DNA of 64,000 nucleotides from Phycisphaerales bacterium (GTDB lineage Bacteria; Planctomycetota; Phycisphaerae; Phycisphaerales; UBA1924): NCBI GenBank assembly GCA_947459215.1, contig CANHCQ010000018.1, positions 1 to 64,000 on the forward strand, in the 5' to 3' direction. A program made the position numbers and the translations under genes. Below, in pieces: positions 24,208 through 34,272 of this stretch. Every line of letters starts with the position of its first letter. Position 1 is the first letter of the stretch. Under the pieces are notes generated by a model that saw nothing but the letters and a program-made list of their open reading frames with translations, had not been told where the DNA came from and did not search any database.

Positions 24208-27200
24208 TCAGCCGATCGAACGCACGGCCTTGCTCTGCTTCAGGCCCAGGGCCGCGAACGCACCGAGCCCTGCGACGGCCACGACGATAAACATGGCGAG
24301 GATGGAATAGCTCGCGGTCCACCCGCCGCCGATCGAGACCGGGAAGGCCGAGAGCACGCCCGCAGTGAAGAACGCGCTGCTGAGGGCGAGCAATCCCAAT
24401 CGCGTGAGCACAAACCCGGCCATGCCGCCCGCGAGTAGCGCCGCGACCACGATGATCGGGCTGCCCGCGACGCCCGACTGCATCATCGCGGCCATCGCGA
24501 AGAAGATCACCAGAACCGCGAAGATCGCCGCCCCAGCGAAGGCCTGGTTGTTGATGAGGAACCGCGGCAGCGTGCACACGAAGGTGATCGCCAGCGTGAG
24601 CAGGATCGCGCTGATGAGTGCCGTTAGCACGACCGAAATGGCCGGCAGCGGGCCCATGAGCGTCAGCTCGTTGATGCCCAGCGCCGCGGGCATTCCCCCG
24701 CGGGCCGCGAACAACGCGACGCCCTGCACCACAAGCACCCACGCCACGCCGAGGAATGAACCAACCAGAACTTCCCGGCCGACCATCGGATCGATGAACG
24801 ACCCGCCCAGAAGACGCGACCAGCTGACGAGGCTGGTGGGCCAGCGCTTGCGGATGATCGGCTCGAGGCCGACGTAGAGCATCCACACCATCGCGGCGAG
24901 GTACGCCGAGAAACTGAGCGCGGGGATCGCGGTGTCGAGCAGGGCGCCGGGATCGGGCGCGTAGTGCGAGCGGGCGAGCCAGGCGAGCGATGAAACGGCG
25001 AAGGTGAGCACCGCCAGCCGCGTCGCTCCGCGGCGGTCGGCCTTGCCTTGGCGCACGCTCCACGAGGCCATCCAGAGGGGAACAGCGTGCAGCAGCAAGA
25101 CGAACAGCCCCAGCGTTGCGGCGACAATCCAATTGCCGTCGCCGGCCTCGGCCTTTGGAGCGGTCGGGTTGCTGGGGGCGCGTCCGTCGCGCACCGACAG
25201 ATACGTCACCGCGTTGCCGACGCTGGCGACATCGACGCGAATCGGTGACGCGCCGGCTTGGGCACCCTGGCGTGAACTCTCAAATGACTGCCGAGCCGTC
25301 GCGAAGACGCCGGGGGCGAAGTCGCCCGAGTCCATCGGCTTCAGCCGCGTCTTGTCCGCGTCGGTCAGCTCGACAATGCGGCCGATCTCCGCGTCGCTGA
25401 GCGTCGCGGTCGAGATGGCCCCGGCGACGGGCGCGACGACCTCGATCACCTTGCCGCGGAGGTCCATCAACACCGTGCGCTCGCCGACCGCAGAGACCGG
25501 CGGGTTCTGACGCGTCACCACGCCGCCCGCGCCGGGCGGGATGGCGCGATCGCTCTCGCGGTACCAGAACCGCATCCGCGGCGGCGGCGTGGGCTGTCCT
25601 TCGACCGCCTCCGGCCGAATCTCCTCGATTCCGAACGCGCTGTCGGTGCCGCGGCGGGGATGACCCAGTTGCTTCAACGCCTCGCGGGCCTTGTCGGCCA
25701 GCGTGATGGGTGCGAACTCCATCTTGGTGCTCGCGAAGAGCTTCACTTTGGAGTTCATCGTCGCCACGCCGAACATCGTGAGCACGACCGCCAGCAGCAT
25801 CGCCGCGACAAACGGCACGGGGATCGCGCCGCGCGAGCCCGACGCTGCGACGAGTTCGGGGCTCGGGGTTTCGCCTGCTTCGAGGGCCGCGGAAAGCGCG
25901 TCGCCGCCAAGCATCTGCGTGACCGCGAGCGCCGAGGCCGGACGCAGGTCCGGGTCGCGCTCCAGGCACTTCATGATCACCTTCTCGACCGCGGGATCGA
26001 TCTCCGGCACATGGGTCGAGAGCGGCGGTATGGGCTGCTTGTGCAGGCGGGCAAGATCCTGCATCGAATCGGGGCGGAAGACCGGCTTGCCGCTGAAGAC
26101 CTCGTAGAACAAGAGGCCGATGGCGTACACGTCGCTCTTGGCGGTGACACCGCGGCCGGCGAGTTGCTCGGGGGCCATGTACGCGGGCGTTCCCGCGCGG
26201 CCGGTGTCGCCCTTGAGTTCCTCGGCGAGGCCCGCCAGACCGAAGTCCATGATGCGGACGTGGCCCCGCCCGTCGACCATGACGTTCGCGGGCTTCAGAT
26301 CGCGGTGCAGCACGCCCTTCTCATGGGCGGCGGCGAGCCCCGACGCGAGCTGGCGGGCAATCTGCAGCGCCTTGTCGCCCGGCAGGCGTCCAATGCGGCG
26401 GAGCAGGCTGGCGAGGTCCTCGCCGTCCACGTACTCCATCGAGATGAAGTTTTGGCCGCCCTCTTCGCCGAGGTCAAAGACGCGGCAGACGTTGGGATGG
26501 CTGATGGCGCGGGCGATCTTCACTTCGTTGACGAGGCGCAGCAACGCCGCCCGATCCTGCGACAACTGCTCTGGCAGGAACTTCATCGCGGTGGGCTGGC
26601 CGAGCTTGATGTCGTCGGCGCGATAGACGTCGCCCATGCCGCCCTTGCCCAGGCGGCCGATGATGCGGTATCGGTTGCCAAAGAGCGTGCCGGGAACGAA
26701 GCGACCGAGTTCGGCGCCAGCGAAGATCGCGGTGCCGGCGGCGGCTCGCACGGGCGCGGACGCGATCGGCTGGCGCGGGCGATCGTCGCCGGACATCGGC
26801 ATCGGGATCACCGACGCGGGGCCGATCGGCATGCTGGAACTCGGCACCGCGTTGCCGGGGTGTGATCCGCCGCGGCTGGGGCTGACAATCGTCGCCGCCA
26901 TCTGCTCGTCGCGCGGCGACGCGAACGACGGCGGAGCCGCCTGCGTCACGGTCGGCTTGATCGGCGGTGTGTCTTGATCGTGGATGCTGCCCGACGGCAT
27001 CGACGCGTGGGTCATCGTCGGGTGGACGTTTGGGGCGACGGTCTGGTTGCCGGGCCGAGTGTCGGTCGCGAACTTGGGCGTCATCGGCGGCAACGACACC
27101 GCCGTCTGAAGCATGTCCTGGTCGTCGTTCTGTGATCCGCCAGACCCAACGCCGCCAGCGCTGCTACTCATCGGCTTGCCGCAGGACGGGCAGAACTTGG

Positions 27201-27243
27201 CAGCGGCGGGAACTTCGAAGGAACAGGAAGGGCACTTGGGCAT
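24208..27243 (-). CDS. Membrane Ser/Thr protein kinase with zinc ribbon
   Basis: The protein has 1011 aa from the ATG at 27243. The N-terminal zinc ribbon has CPSC and CPSC pairs (residues 4-24). A disordered Pro/Ser/Thr-rich stretch follows (about 30-185), then a Hanks-type kinase domain (about 194-450). The kinase has GKGGMGDVYR, the catalytic Lys in AMKFLPE, HRDLKPANVM, DFG in IMDFGLAG, and APE in YMAPEQ. A membrane helix follows (about 490-510), then an extracytoplasmic domain (about 515-700). About eight more hydrophobic segments to the end include a Yip1-like cluster. It may sense envelope conditions and phosphorylate FHA partners, such as the FHA-GspE protein nearby. That link is inference. 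Confidence 0.87.
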   Translation of the reverse strand: MPKCPSCSFEVPAAAKFCPSCGKPMSSSAGGVGSGGSQNDDQDMLQTAVSLPPMTPKFATDTRPGNQTVAPNVHPTMTHASMPSGSIHDQDTPPIKPTVTQAAPPSFASPRDEQMAATIVSPSRGGSHPGNAVPSSSMPIGPASVIPMPMSGDDRPRQPIASAPVRAAAGTAIFAGAELGRFVPGTLFGNRYRIIGRLGKGGMGDVYRADDIKLGQPTAMKFLPEQLSQDRAALLRLVNEVKIARAISHPNVCRVFDLGEEGGQNFISMEYVDGEDLASLLRRIGRLPGDKALQIARQLASGLAAAHEKGVLHRDLKPANVMVDGRGHVRIMDFGLAGLAEELKGDTGRAGTPAYMAPEQLAGRGVTAKSDVYAIGLLFYEVFSGKPVFRPDSMQDLARLHKQPIPPLSTHVPEIDPAVEKVIMKCLERDPDLRPASALAVTQMLGGDALSAALEAGETPSPELVAASGSRGAIPVPFVAAMLLAVVLTMFGVATMNSKVKLFASTKMEFAPITLADKAREALKQLGHPRRGTDSAFGIEEIRPEAVEGQPTPPPRMRFWYRESDRAIPPGAGGVVTRQNPPVSAVGERTVLMDLRGKVIEVVAPVAGAISTATLSDAEIGRIVELTDADKTRLKPMDSGDFAPGVFATARQSFESSRQGAQAGASPIRVDVASVGNAVTYLSVRDGRAPSNPTAPKAEAGDGNWIVAATLGLFVLLLHAVPLWMASWSVRQGKADRRGATRLAVLTFAVSSLAWLARSHYAPDPGALLDTAIPALSFSAYLAAMVWMLYVGLEPIIRKRWPTSLVSWSRLLGGSFIDPMVGREVLVGSFLGVAWVLVVQGVALFAARGGMPAALGINELTLMGPLPAISVVLTALISAILLTLAITFVCTLPRFLINNQAFAGAAIFAVLVIFFAMAAMMQSGVAGSPIIVVAALLAGGMAGFVLTRLGLLALSSAFFTAGVLSAFPVSIGGGWTASYSILAMFIVVAVAGLGAFAALGLKQSKAVRSIG

Positions 27244-27316
27244 ATTGGGCTCAGAGGGCGCCAGGCAGGCGCGGACAGGGTGCGTACAAATGTAGTGAAA
27301 TCCGAGGGAGAATGCC

Positions 27317-27547
27317 ATGCCGCTCTACGAGTACGTGTGCGAAGCTGACGGAACGGTCCTGGAACTGATGCGGCCGATGTCGCAGGCCGATGCACCGGTC
27401 GAGGACCCCGCCGGCAAGGGCCGCACGTTTGTGCGAAAGATGTCAACCTTTGCCGCCAAAGGTGGGCCTGCGGGCGGTGGGGGACACGTCCATTCCGGCG
27501 GATGCTGCCCGTGTGGCAAGAACACCGGTGGGTGCGGGATGAACTGA
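27317..27547 (+). CDS. FmdB-family small zinc-ribbon-like protein
   Basis: The protein has 76 aa. The N-terminal MPLYEYVC matches the FmdB/CxxC_CxxC_SSSS family of putative regulatory proteins. The usual second Cys of the first CxxC is missing here (CEADG). A Cys-rich tail, GGCCPCGKNTGGCGMN, follows a Gly/His linker, and metal binding may rely on it. The start has GGGAGAATGCC before the ATG. It is divergent from the kinase gene, with 73 bases between starts. Its function is not known in general. Confidence 0.7.
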   Translation: MPLYEYVCEADGTVLELMRPMSQADAPVEDPAGKGRTFVRKMSTFAAKGGPAGGGGHVHSGGCCPCGKNTGGCGMN

Positions 27548-27610
27548 TTGCAGTTGGCGGCCAGCCTCTTTGGTGGCCCGAGGCGGGTCTGTGCGACTTC
27601 CTTTAATTCA

Positions 27611-27630
27611 CCCGCCTCGGAGAGGCGGGG
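27611..27630 (+). terminator. Hairpin between the fmdB-like gene and hpt
   Basis: CCCGCCTC and GAGGCGGG flank a 3-base loop, 64 bases after the fmdB-like stop and 27 bases before the hpt start. There is no T-run. It may be an attenuating or RNA-stabilising hairpin rather than a full terminator. Confidence 0.35.
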
Positions 27631-27656
27631 CACCGCAAGGCCTCATACCTTTTCCC

Positions 27657-28247
27657 ATGGTTGCCGACGTCGGGCGCATTCTCATCGATCGCGAGACCAT
27701 CGCCAAGCGGGTCGCCCAGCTCGGCAAGGAACTCGCCCACGATCTCGAGCACGAACTCGGTCACTCCGGCGGCACGCCCGAACAGGTCGTCTTCGTCCCG
27801 ATCCTCACCGGCGCGCTCGTCTTCACCGCCGACCTGATCCGTGAGCTGAATCTCAAGCTCAGCCTCCGCGTGGTCGCGGTGTCGAGCTACCCGGGCACCA
27901 GCGTCGAGAGCAAGGGCGCGAAACTCGCCGGTGAACTGCCCCGCGACCTCGCCGGCAAGCACGTGGTGCTGGTCGACGACATCCTCGACAGCGGCCAGAC
28001 GCTGGGCCTGATCAACGAACTCGTGCAGCAGCAACGGCCCGCGAGCGTTCGGATCTGCGTGCTGCTGAAGAAGCCGCCGGAAGTGCGTAAACGCGAGGTG
28101 CATGCCCACTACGTGGGCTTTGAGATCCCCAGCGAGTTCGTGGTGGGCTATGGCCTCGACTACGACGGTTACTACCGCAACCTGCCGGACATCGGCGTCT
28201 TGAAGCCTGAGGCGATCGAGGCCGGTAGCGCCGGAGGAAAGGCGTAG
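27657..28247 (+). CDS. hpt: Hypoxanthine phosphoribosyltransferase
   Basis: The protein has 196 aa. It salvages hypoxanthine (and guanine) with PRPP to give IMP/GMP. The PRPP-binding loop VVLVDDILDSGQTL is intact, VPILTGALVF is the PPi loop region, and the flexible-loop SSYPGTSVES and the C-terminal YGLDYDGYYRNLPDIG are characteristic. The ATG at 27657 is chosen because it matches the family length. A small membrane protein gene starts three bases after the stop and is probably co-transcribed. Confidence 0.92.
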   Translation: MVADVGRILIDRETIAKRVAQLGKELAHDLEHELGHSGGTPEQVVFVPILTGALVFTADLIRELNLKLSLRVVAVSSYPGTSVESKGAKLAGELPRDLAGKHVVLVDDILDSGQTLGLINELVQQQRPASVRICVLLKKPPEVRKREVHAHYVGFEIPSEFVVGYGLDYDGYYRNLPDIGVLKPEAIEAGSAGGKA

Positions 28248-28249
28248 CC

Positions 28250-28552
28250 ATGCCGACGCCCGCGACGGTCCTGACGCTGCGGACGCTGCTCTTCACGGTG
28301 TGGGCGTTGCTGTTGGCCGGCGTCGGCCTGGTGCTGCTGCACCAGGCGTTGAGCGGCATTGCGGACGATTCATGGCTCGGCCGGCGTGGGCTCTGGATCG
28401 GCATCGGGGCACTGTGCGCCGGGCAGTTCGTGTTCATGGCCGCCGTTGCCGATCGGCTCTTCCCGGCCGCCGATCGCCGGGTCTCCGGCGTCAGCGAGGC
28501 CATTGTGTTCCTGACCCTTCTTGCCGCCGGAATCGGATTTGTCCTCGGCTGA
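28250..28552 (+). CDS. Small membrane protein of unknown function
   Basis: The protein has 100 aa with three hydrophobic segments (about 11-32, 47-66 and 83-99). No recognisable motif. It starts two bases after the hpt stop, with GGAGGAAAGG upstream as ribosome binding site, so the gene is likely real and translated with hpt. No function can be given. Confidence 0.65.
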   Translation: MPTPATVLTLRTLLFTVWALLLAGVGLVLLHQALSGIADDSWLGRRGLWIGIGALCAGQFVFMAAVADRLFPAADRRVSGVSEAIVFLTLLAAGIGFVLG

Positions 28553-28671
28553 TGTCGCCGAGCATGAACCCGGCCTCCCCAGACCGACTACAACGGCTAG
28601 ACGCGCCCGGTGTGCCCTCCTGCAGCGGAGTATTCGCCGCCGCAGCCGCCGAGGTCCGATGAAGAAAGAGC

Positions 28672-31299
28672 ATGAAGTACCGAGCGATCGGCGTGAAAAC
28701 CAACATCAACGCGGCATTGTCCGCGGTCATCCTTGTTGCGGGCCTGACGGTGTCCCTGGCCTGGGCCCAGACCAGTGAGGCCGCGGCAGGTTCCGGCGGC
28801 AAGGCAGTCTCGATTGGCTCGTCGCGCAGCGAGTTGGTCGCCGACGCGGGCGGCTGGACGGCGCCCGAGCAGGCGGGCCGCGCGATCGCGCGGCTGGCGC
28901 TCTTGGACCTGCGTCTGAGCTCCGATCCCGGTCCGCGTGAGTACAAGATCGCCGCAATCCTCACACGTGTGGCGCAGCGCTACCTGCCGACCGACGCAGA
29001 TCTCATCCGCCGCCAGATCGAGAGCGAGTGGAACGCCGAGGACCAAGACGCCGCCATTGAGGCCACGCAGCGTCTTCTCAAGCTCGACCCTCGCGATACG
29101 GTCGCGCAGCTTCGCCTGGTCTCGCACCGCATCAACGCGATCCAGACGACCGAGGGCCGCATCGCCGCGTACGAGCGGTTCCTTTCCGAAGCGGGCAAGG
29201 GGCTCGACCCGTCGATTCGCAGTCGTTTGGCGCTCGACTGCGCGCTGCTGCACCGCGAGCGCGGCGAAGAGGACAATTTCGTCGCCCGACTCAAGCTCGC
29301 AACCGCGCTCGACGGAACGAACAAGGAAGCCGCGCTGCTGGCATACACGTATTTCTCCGAGTCCGTTTCCGATCCCAAGGGTGAGGCGGAACTGACCCTG
29401 AATCTGCTCTACGCCGACCCCCTGGACTCGAGCATCTATCTGCAGCTCGCCGAGCAGCTCGCGTCCGGCGGTGCGTTCAGCGGTGCTTCGCGGATGTACA
29501 AGATGGGCGAGCGGGTGCTCGTCGGTGCGGGTTCGGTCCTGAGCGGCGAGCAGGAATTGAAGAAGTTCATGCTCTCATGGCACGTTTCAGGCGCCAAGGC
29601 GGTCCGGGAGGAGTTCGATAAATCTCTCGCCGGCGAACGCTTCAGTGCGCAGCAGATGGCCGATCGCCAGAAGATCATGAACGTGCCCGGCGAAGAAGTT
29701 ATCGACCCGAAGGCGGTGCGGCTGCCGCGCGCGGCAGAACAGATGCGATGCATGGCCGCGCTGGGTGAGGGCAACGAATCTGCGGTGCTGCAGTCGCTGT
29801 CGGATCTGACGCTTACCGTCGAAAAGATGAAGAAGGACTTGTCCGAGCCCGACAAGCTGCCAAAGGACATGAAGCTCGAAGAGGGACAGGCGATCGCCCG
29901 CGACGCGCAGGTCGATCTCGCGGTGCTCCGGGCGTTCACCGGGCAGCAGCTCGATCAGGTTGCCGCGGGCCTCGAGGGCCTTGCGATGCCGCTGGAGGCG
30001 ACGGACATCCGTCCGGCGTTGATCACCGCGCTGATGGAGGCAAACCAGGGCAAGCACGCAGACGCCCTCGCGAAGTACCGCGACCTGCTCGACGTTCAGG
30101 ACACACCCTCGCCCGATGGCGTGATCGTCGCAACCACCACGGCGCAGCTCTCGCTCGCCAAGAGCCTTGTCGCGATCGGTTCCACCTCCGAAGCCAGCGA
30201 GATCTACCGTCAGATCATCCGTGAGAAGCCGTTGAGCGCCATGGGCGCGATGGCCGCCACGCAGCTCGACAAGCTCCGCGGCAAGAAGGAGGCGATCTTC
30301 CCCGTCACCGACGAACTCGAGAAACTTGCCGCCGGCGTGCCCCGCTGGGTGGAAGAGATCATCACCCAGCCGCGAACGTTTGTTGGCCTGATCGCTCAGC
30401 CCGTGCTGAATAGCCAGGATCCGCTCGCGCCGATGATGGTCCGCGTCACGATGCGCAATCTCTCCGGTGTCCCCATGGCCGTCGGCTCCAGCCGGCCGAT
30501 GAACAGCCGCATCCTTTTCACCTGCAACCTCGACACCAAGGGCGTCGACACCTCCAAGCACGCCAAGCCGGAAGTCATCGACATCGATCATCGTCTGCGG
30601 CTGCTTCCGGGCGAATCGATCGAGACCACCGTCTGGGCCGACCCCGGCTACGCCGGCTGGTTCAGCGAAAACGTCGCGACCGGTGTCGTCCGCGGAAAGT
30701 ACCGCCTGATCCAGGGCTTCGTCAGCACCACACGTGGCATCATCGATCCGGGCCCGGGGTGTGTCCAGGCCGACCTGCCGGTTGTGGTCCGAACCACCCT
30801 GCGTGAAACCACGCTGACCGCTGCCGATCTTGCCGCCGAGGTTGCGAACGCGAACGAGAACTCCGTCGCTCGCCTTGCCGCCGCGGCTCGTGCCCTGGTC
30901 ATCGGCGAGCCGCTTGCCACCAGAAAGCTCGCGGCAGACGAGAAGAAGCAGATCGCCAAGGCTTTCGGCGAGCGTTACCCGAAGCTCTCGCCGCTCCTGC
31001 GGGCGATCGTGCTGTCGACCCTGCCGCACGCCCGGCAGAGCGACGCCTTCGAGGCCTTCGACGCGATCGCGTGCGAGGAGAAGGACGCGACGCTGCTCCC
31101 GCTCGTGCTCGCAACGCGTGTGGCAGATGTCTCGCATCCGCTGCTTGAGGCCAGTAAGTCGAGCGACGACGCGACCCTCAAGCTCTTTGCCACGCTGCAC
31201 GCCGAGCGGCTCGCGGCCAAGTCGCCCTGCTTCGCAGCCGTCGGTCCGAGCACCGCGGCGTCGTTCCTGCCGGAAACGGTCCCAGAGGCACCCAGGTGA
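28672..31299 (+). CDS. Exported TPR-like repeat protein
   Basis: The protein has 875 aa. The ATG has GAAGAAAGAG upstream. A signal peptide (about 1-33, ending AWAQT) is followed by a long helical region with TPR-like repeats (about 60-560, for example DQDAAIEATQRLLKLDP and ADALAKYRDLLDV). A beta-rich part follows (about 570-700) and a further helical part at the end. It is probably a periplasmic or outer-membrane-associated scaffold; no catalytic motif is seen. The stop overlaps the start of the next gene (GTGA), which points to a functional pair with the AglD-like membrane protein. Confidence 0.72.
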   Translation: MKYRAIGVKTNINAALSAVILVAGLTVSLAWAQTSEAAAGSGGKAVSIGSSRSELVADAGGWTAPEQAGRAIARLALLDLRLSSDPGPREYKIAAILTRVAQRYLPTDADLIRRQIESEWNAEDQDAAIEATQRLLKLDPRDTVAQLRLVSHRINAIQTTEGRIAAYERFLSEAGKGLDPSIRSRLALDCALLHRERGEEDNFVARLKLATALDGTNKEAALLAYTYFSESVSDPKGEAELTLNLLYADPLDSSIYLQLAEQLASGGAFSGASRMYKMGERVLVGAGSVLSGEQELKKFMLSWHVSGAKAVREEFDKSLAGERFSAQQMADRQKIMNVPGEEVIDPKAVRLPRAAEQMRCMAALGEGNESAVLQSLSDLTLTVEKMKKDLSEPDKLPKDMKLEEGQAIARDAQVDLAVLRAFTGQQLDQVAAGLEGLAMPLEATDIRPALITALMEANQGKHADALAKYRDLLDVQDTPSPDGVIVATTTAQLSLAKSLVAIGSTSEASEIYRQIIREKPLSAMGAMAATQLDKLRGKKEAIFPVTDELEKLAAGVPRWVEEIITQPRTFVGLIAQPVLNSQDPLAPMMVRVTMRNLSGVPMAVGSSRPMNSRILFTCNLDTKGVDTSKHAKPEVIDIDHRLRLLPGESIETTVWADPGYAGWFSENVATGVVRGKYRLIQGFVSTTRGIIDPGPGCVQADLPVVVRTTLRETTLTAADLAAEVANANENSVARLAAAARALVIGEPLATRKLAADEKKQIAKAFGERYPKLSPLLRAIVLSTLPHARQSDAFEAFDAIACEEKDATLLPLVLATRVADVSHPLLEASKSSDDATLKLFATLHAERLAAKSPCFAAVGPSTAASFLPETVPEAPR

Positions 31300-32216
31300 T
31301 CATCCCCGGCCTTCGGCGCTCGCGTTTGGTCTCCGTCGCGGCGTGGACGCTCGGGTTCGCGTTGCTGGTGGCGGCGTGCATCGCTGTCGGCCGGCAGTCC
31401 GGGTCGCTTCTCGAAGCGTGGCGTGCGATCGAATCGCACCGCTGGGCTGTTGTACCGCTGATCGCGCTGCCCGTGGTCTGCCTGTCGCTCGCGTCTCTCA
31501 GCTTCCTGGTGCTCACGCGAAGGTTCGGCAGTGTCGGTGTCGTCGAGATGGTCGCGCTGCTCGGTGTGGCATGGCTTTTGAACTATTTGCCGCTGAAGCC
31601 CGGAGTCGCCGGCCGGATCGCGTATCACGCCGCCGTGAACAAGATCTCGGTGCAGCAGAGCATCTTGGTCGTCGTGCAGACGATCGCCGTCGGGCTGGCA
31701 TGCTTCGGCATCCAGTTCGCCTTGTCACTTGCTCTAGCGGTCTTGACACCGGCGAGCAGCGAAGTCTTCCGTGGTTGTGTGCTGCTTGCCCCCGTCGGTT
31801 GCGCTGCGATCGCATGGGCTGTGCTGTCGCGCTGGGAGCGATCGCCGCACGCGTGGCGTTACGCGGCGTCGTTTCTGTTCCGATACCTGGACTCGCTGGT
31901 GTGGGGCCTGCGCTACGCCCTCGTGCTTCACCTCGCCGGCGGCACGCCCAGCGTCGCCGGCTGTGCCGCGATCGCGAGCGTCAGCCAGTCCGCCGCACTC
32001 ATCCCCATCGGCGGCAACGCCATCGGCCTCCGCGAGTGGGCCGTCGGACTCACCACCGAGGCGCTCGGCGAAGGATTTCTTCGCGGCGGGATGTCTCTCT
32101 CCCAAGGTCTCGCGGCCGAACTGCTCAACCGCGCTGGTGAGATCGCCGCGTCCATCCCCGTGGGCCTTGCCTGCGCCTGGTGGGTCGCCAAGCGACTGAA
32201 AACGCACCGCAACTGA
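31296..32216 (+). CDS. AglD/UPF0104-like integral membrane protein
   Basis: The protein has 306 aa with about seven to eight membrane helices. The pattern LNYLPLKPGVAGRIAYH and PIGGNAIGLREW resembles the lysylphosphatidylglycerol synthase TM/AglD family (PGRxG and GG.G.RE boxes). Members transfer or flip lipid-linked groups, but many have unknown substrates. The soluble aminoacyl-transfer domain of MprF is absent. The GTG start overlaps the stop of the TPR protein gene. Confidence 0.65.
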   Translation: MIIPGLRRSRLVSVAAWTLGFALLVAACIAVGRQSGSLLEAWRAIESHRWAVVPLIALPVVCLSLASLSFLVLTRRFGSVGVVEMVALLGVAWLLNYLPLKPGVAGRIAYHAAVNKISVQQSILVVVQTIAVGLACFGIQFALSLALAVLTPASSEVFRGCVLLAPVGCAAIAWAVLSRWERSPHAWRYAASFLFRYLDSLVWGLRYALVLHLAGGTPSVAGCAAIASVSQSAALIPIGGNAIGLREWAVGLTTEALGEGFLRGGMSLSQGLAAELLNRAGEIAASIPVGLACAWWVAKRLKTHRN

Positions 32217-32218
32217 CC

Positions 32219-32238
32219 GAGAACCCGCAAAGGTTCTC
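32219..32238 (+). terminator. Weak hairpin after the AglD-like gene
   Basis: GAGAACC and GGTTCTC form a 7-bp stem with a 6-base loop starting just after the stop codon. No T-run follows, so the hairpin would be Rho-dependent or only stabilising. The rest of the gap up to 32451 holds no gene. Confidence 0.35.
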
Positions 32239-32451
32239 AGACGCGACGGGGCCGCTCGAACCGCCGCGGCTGCGTTCCGTATCACTCTCGGGAAGCCGCG
32301 ATCAACCGGCGCCGGCCAAAGTTCTCGCAGGACGCGAGACATTCGGGCCGCTCGGTCGATGGAGATGAGGGGTGTTTCTGCCTTCGGACGGGCAGGACCG
32401 GGGGGTGGTGGGGCGGGGGCTTCGTTCCGGAGGAGAGCGGGGGGAGCTGCC

Positions 32452-33558
<1,107 letters not shown>

Positions 33559-33570
33559 GCCAAATACGAA

Positions 33571-33590
33571 CCCCACGCGCCAGCGTGGGG
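33571..33590 (+). terminator. Hairpin after the DUF444 gene
   Basis: The perfect 8-bp stem CCCCACGC/GCGTGGGG has loop GCCA, 12 bases past the stop codon. It lacks a T-run, so intrinsic termination is uncertain. Confidence 0.4.
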
Positions 33591-33723
33591 CCGCCGTTGC
33601 ATCCCGAACGCCGCTGCGCCCGACGTTGAACCCCAACCCGATCCGCGGGTCTTCAATCTCGCGGCCACCATTTCGTGCATCTGATTCCGCCCCGTCGGCG
33701 TTACACTTCATGCACGCCCTCGC

Positions 33724-34272
33724 ATGATGCTCTTTCCCGCCTATGCCCTGGTGGTGTGGTATTTCGCCATGAAGTGGCGGCGGATGTGGCGTGGCTTCGC
33801 CGCCGTCGTGATCGGCACGCTCGGCGTCCACTTTGTGGCGCTGCTCTACATGAAGATCGGCATGCTGGTCGGCATCGCGCGGGTCGAGTCGATGCTGCTG
33901 CTGCTGTATCCCTTCGCCGCGATCGTCGGTGTGGTCGGCTTGTACCTGGCGCTGTTGCCCCGCGTCGCCCACGAGTCATGTCGCCGCTGCGGCTACAGCC
34001 TGCACGGGCTCGAAGCCAGGGGCCGCGACGGGCTCATCGTTTGCCCCGAGTGCGGTTGCCGGCACGCTGTCGCCCAATCGACCGAACCCAACTGCACGCA
34101 GTGTGGCACCGCCGTCCGTCCGCATGGCCGCGACGACTGGCTCTGCACCGGCTGCGGCGTTCATCACATCGAACGCGTGGTCGTCTCTTCCAATCTCCCG
34201 CCCGCGCCCGTCGGACGGGTCGCCCCCTATGCGCCCGAGCCGTCCGCCGCTCACAAGGCCGACGCGGCCTGA
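33724..34272 (+). CDS. Membrane protein with double zinc ribbon
   Basis: The protein has 182 aa. Three hydrophobic segments (about 3-17, 24-46 and 53-79) are followed by a cytoplasmic part with CRRCG, CPECG, CTQCG and CTGCG, that is, two zinc ribbons (about 86-150). A Pro-rich tail ends the protein. The function is unknown; this type of zinc-ribbon membrane protein is frequent in planctomycetes. The last 22 bases overlap the 3' end of the convergent coaE-fusion gene. Confidence 0.65.
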   Translation: MMLFPAYALVVWYFAMKWRRMWRGFAAVVIGTLGVHFVALLYMKIGMLVGIARVESMLLLLYPFAAIVGVVGLYLALLPRVAHESCRRCGYSLHGLEARGRDGLIVCPECGCRHAVAQSTEPNCTQCGTAVRPHGRDDWLCTGCGVHHIERVVVSSNLPPAPVGRVAPYAPEPSAAHKADAA

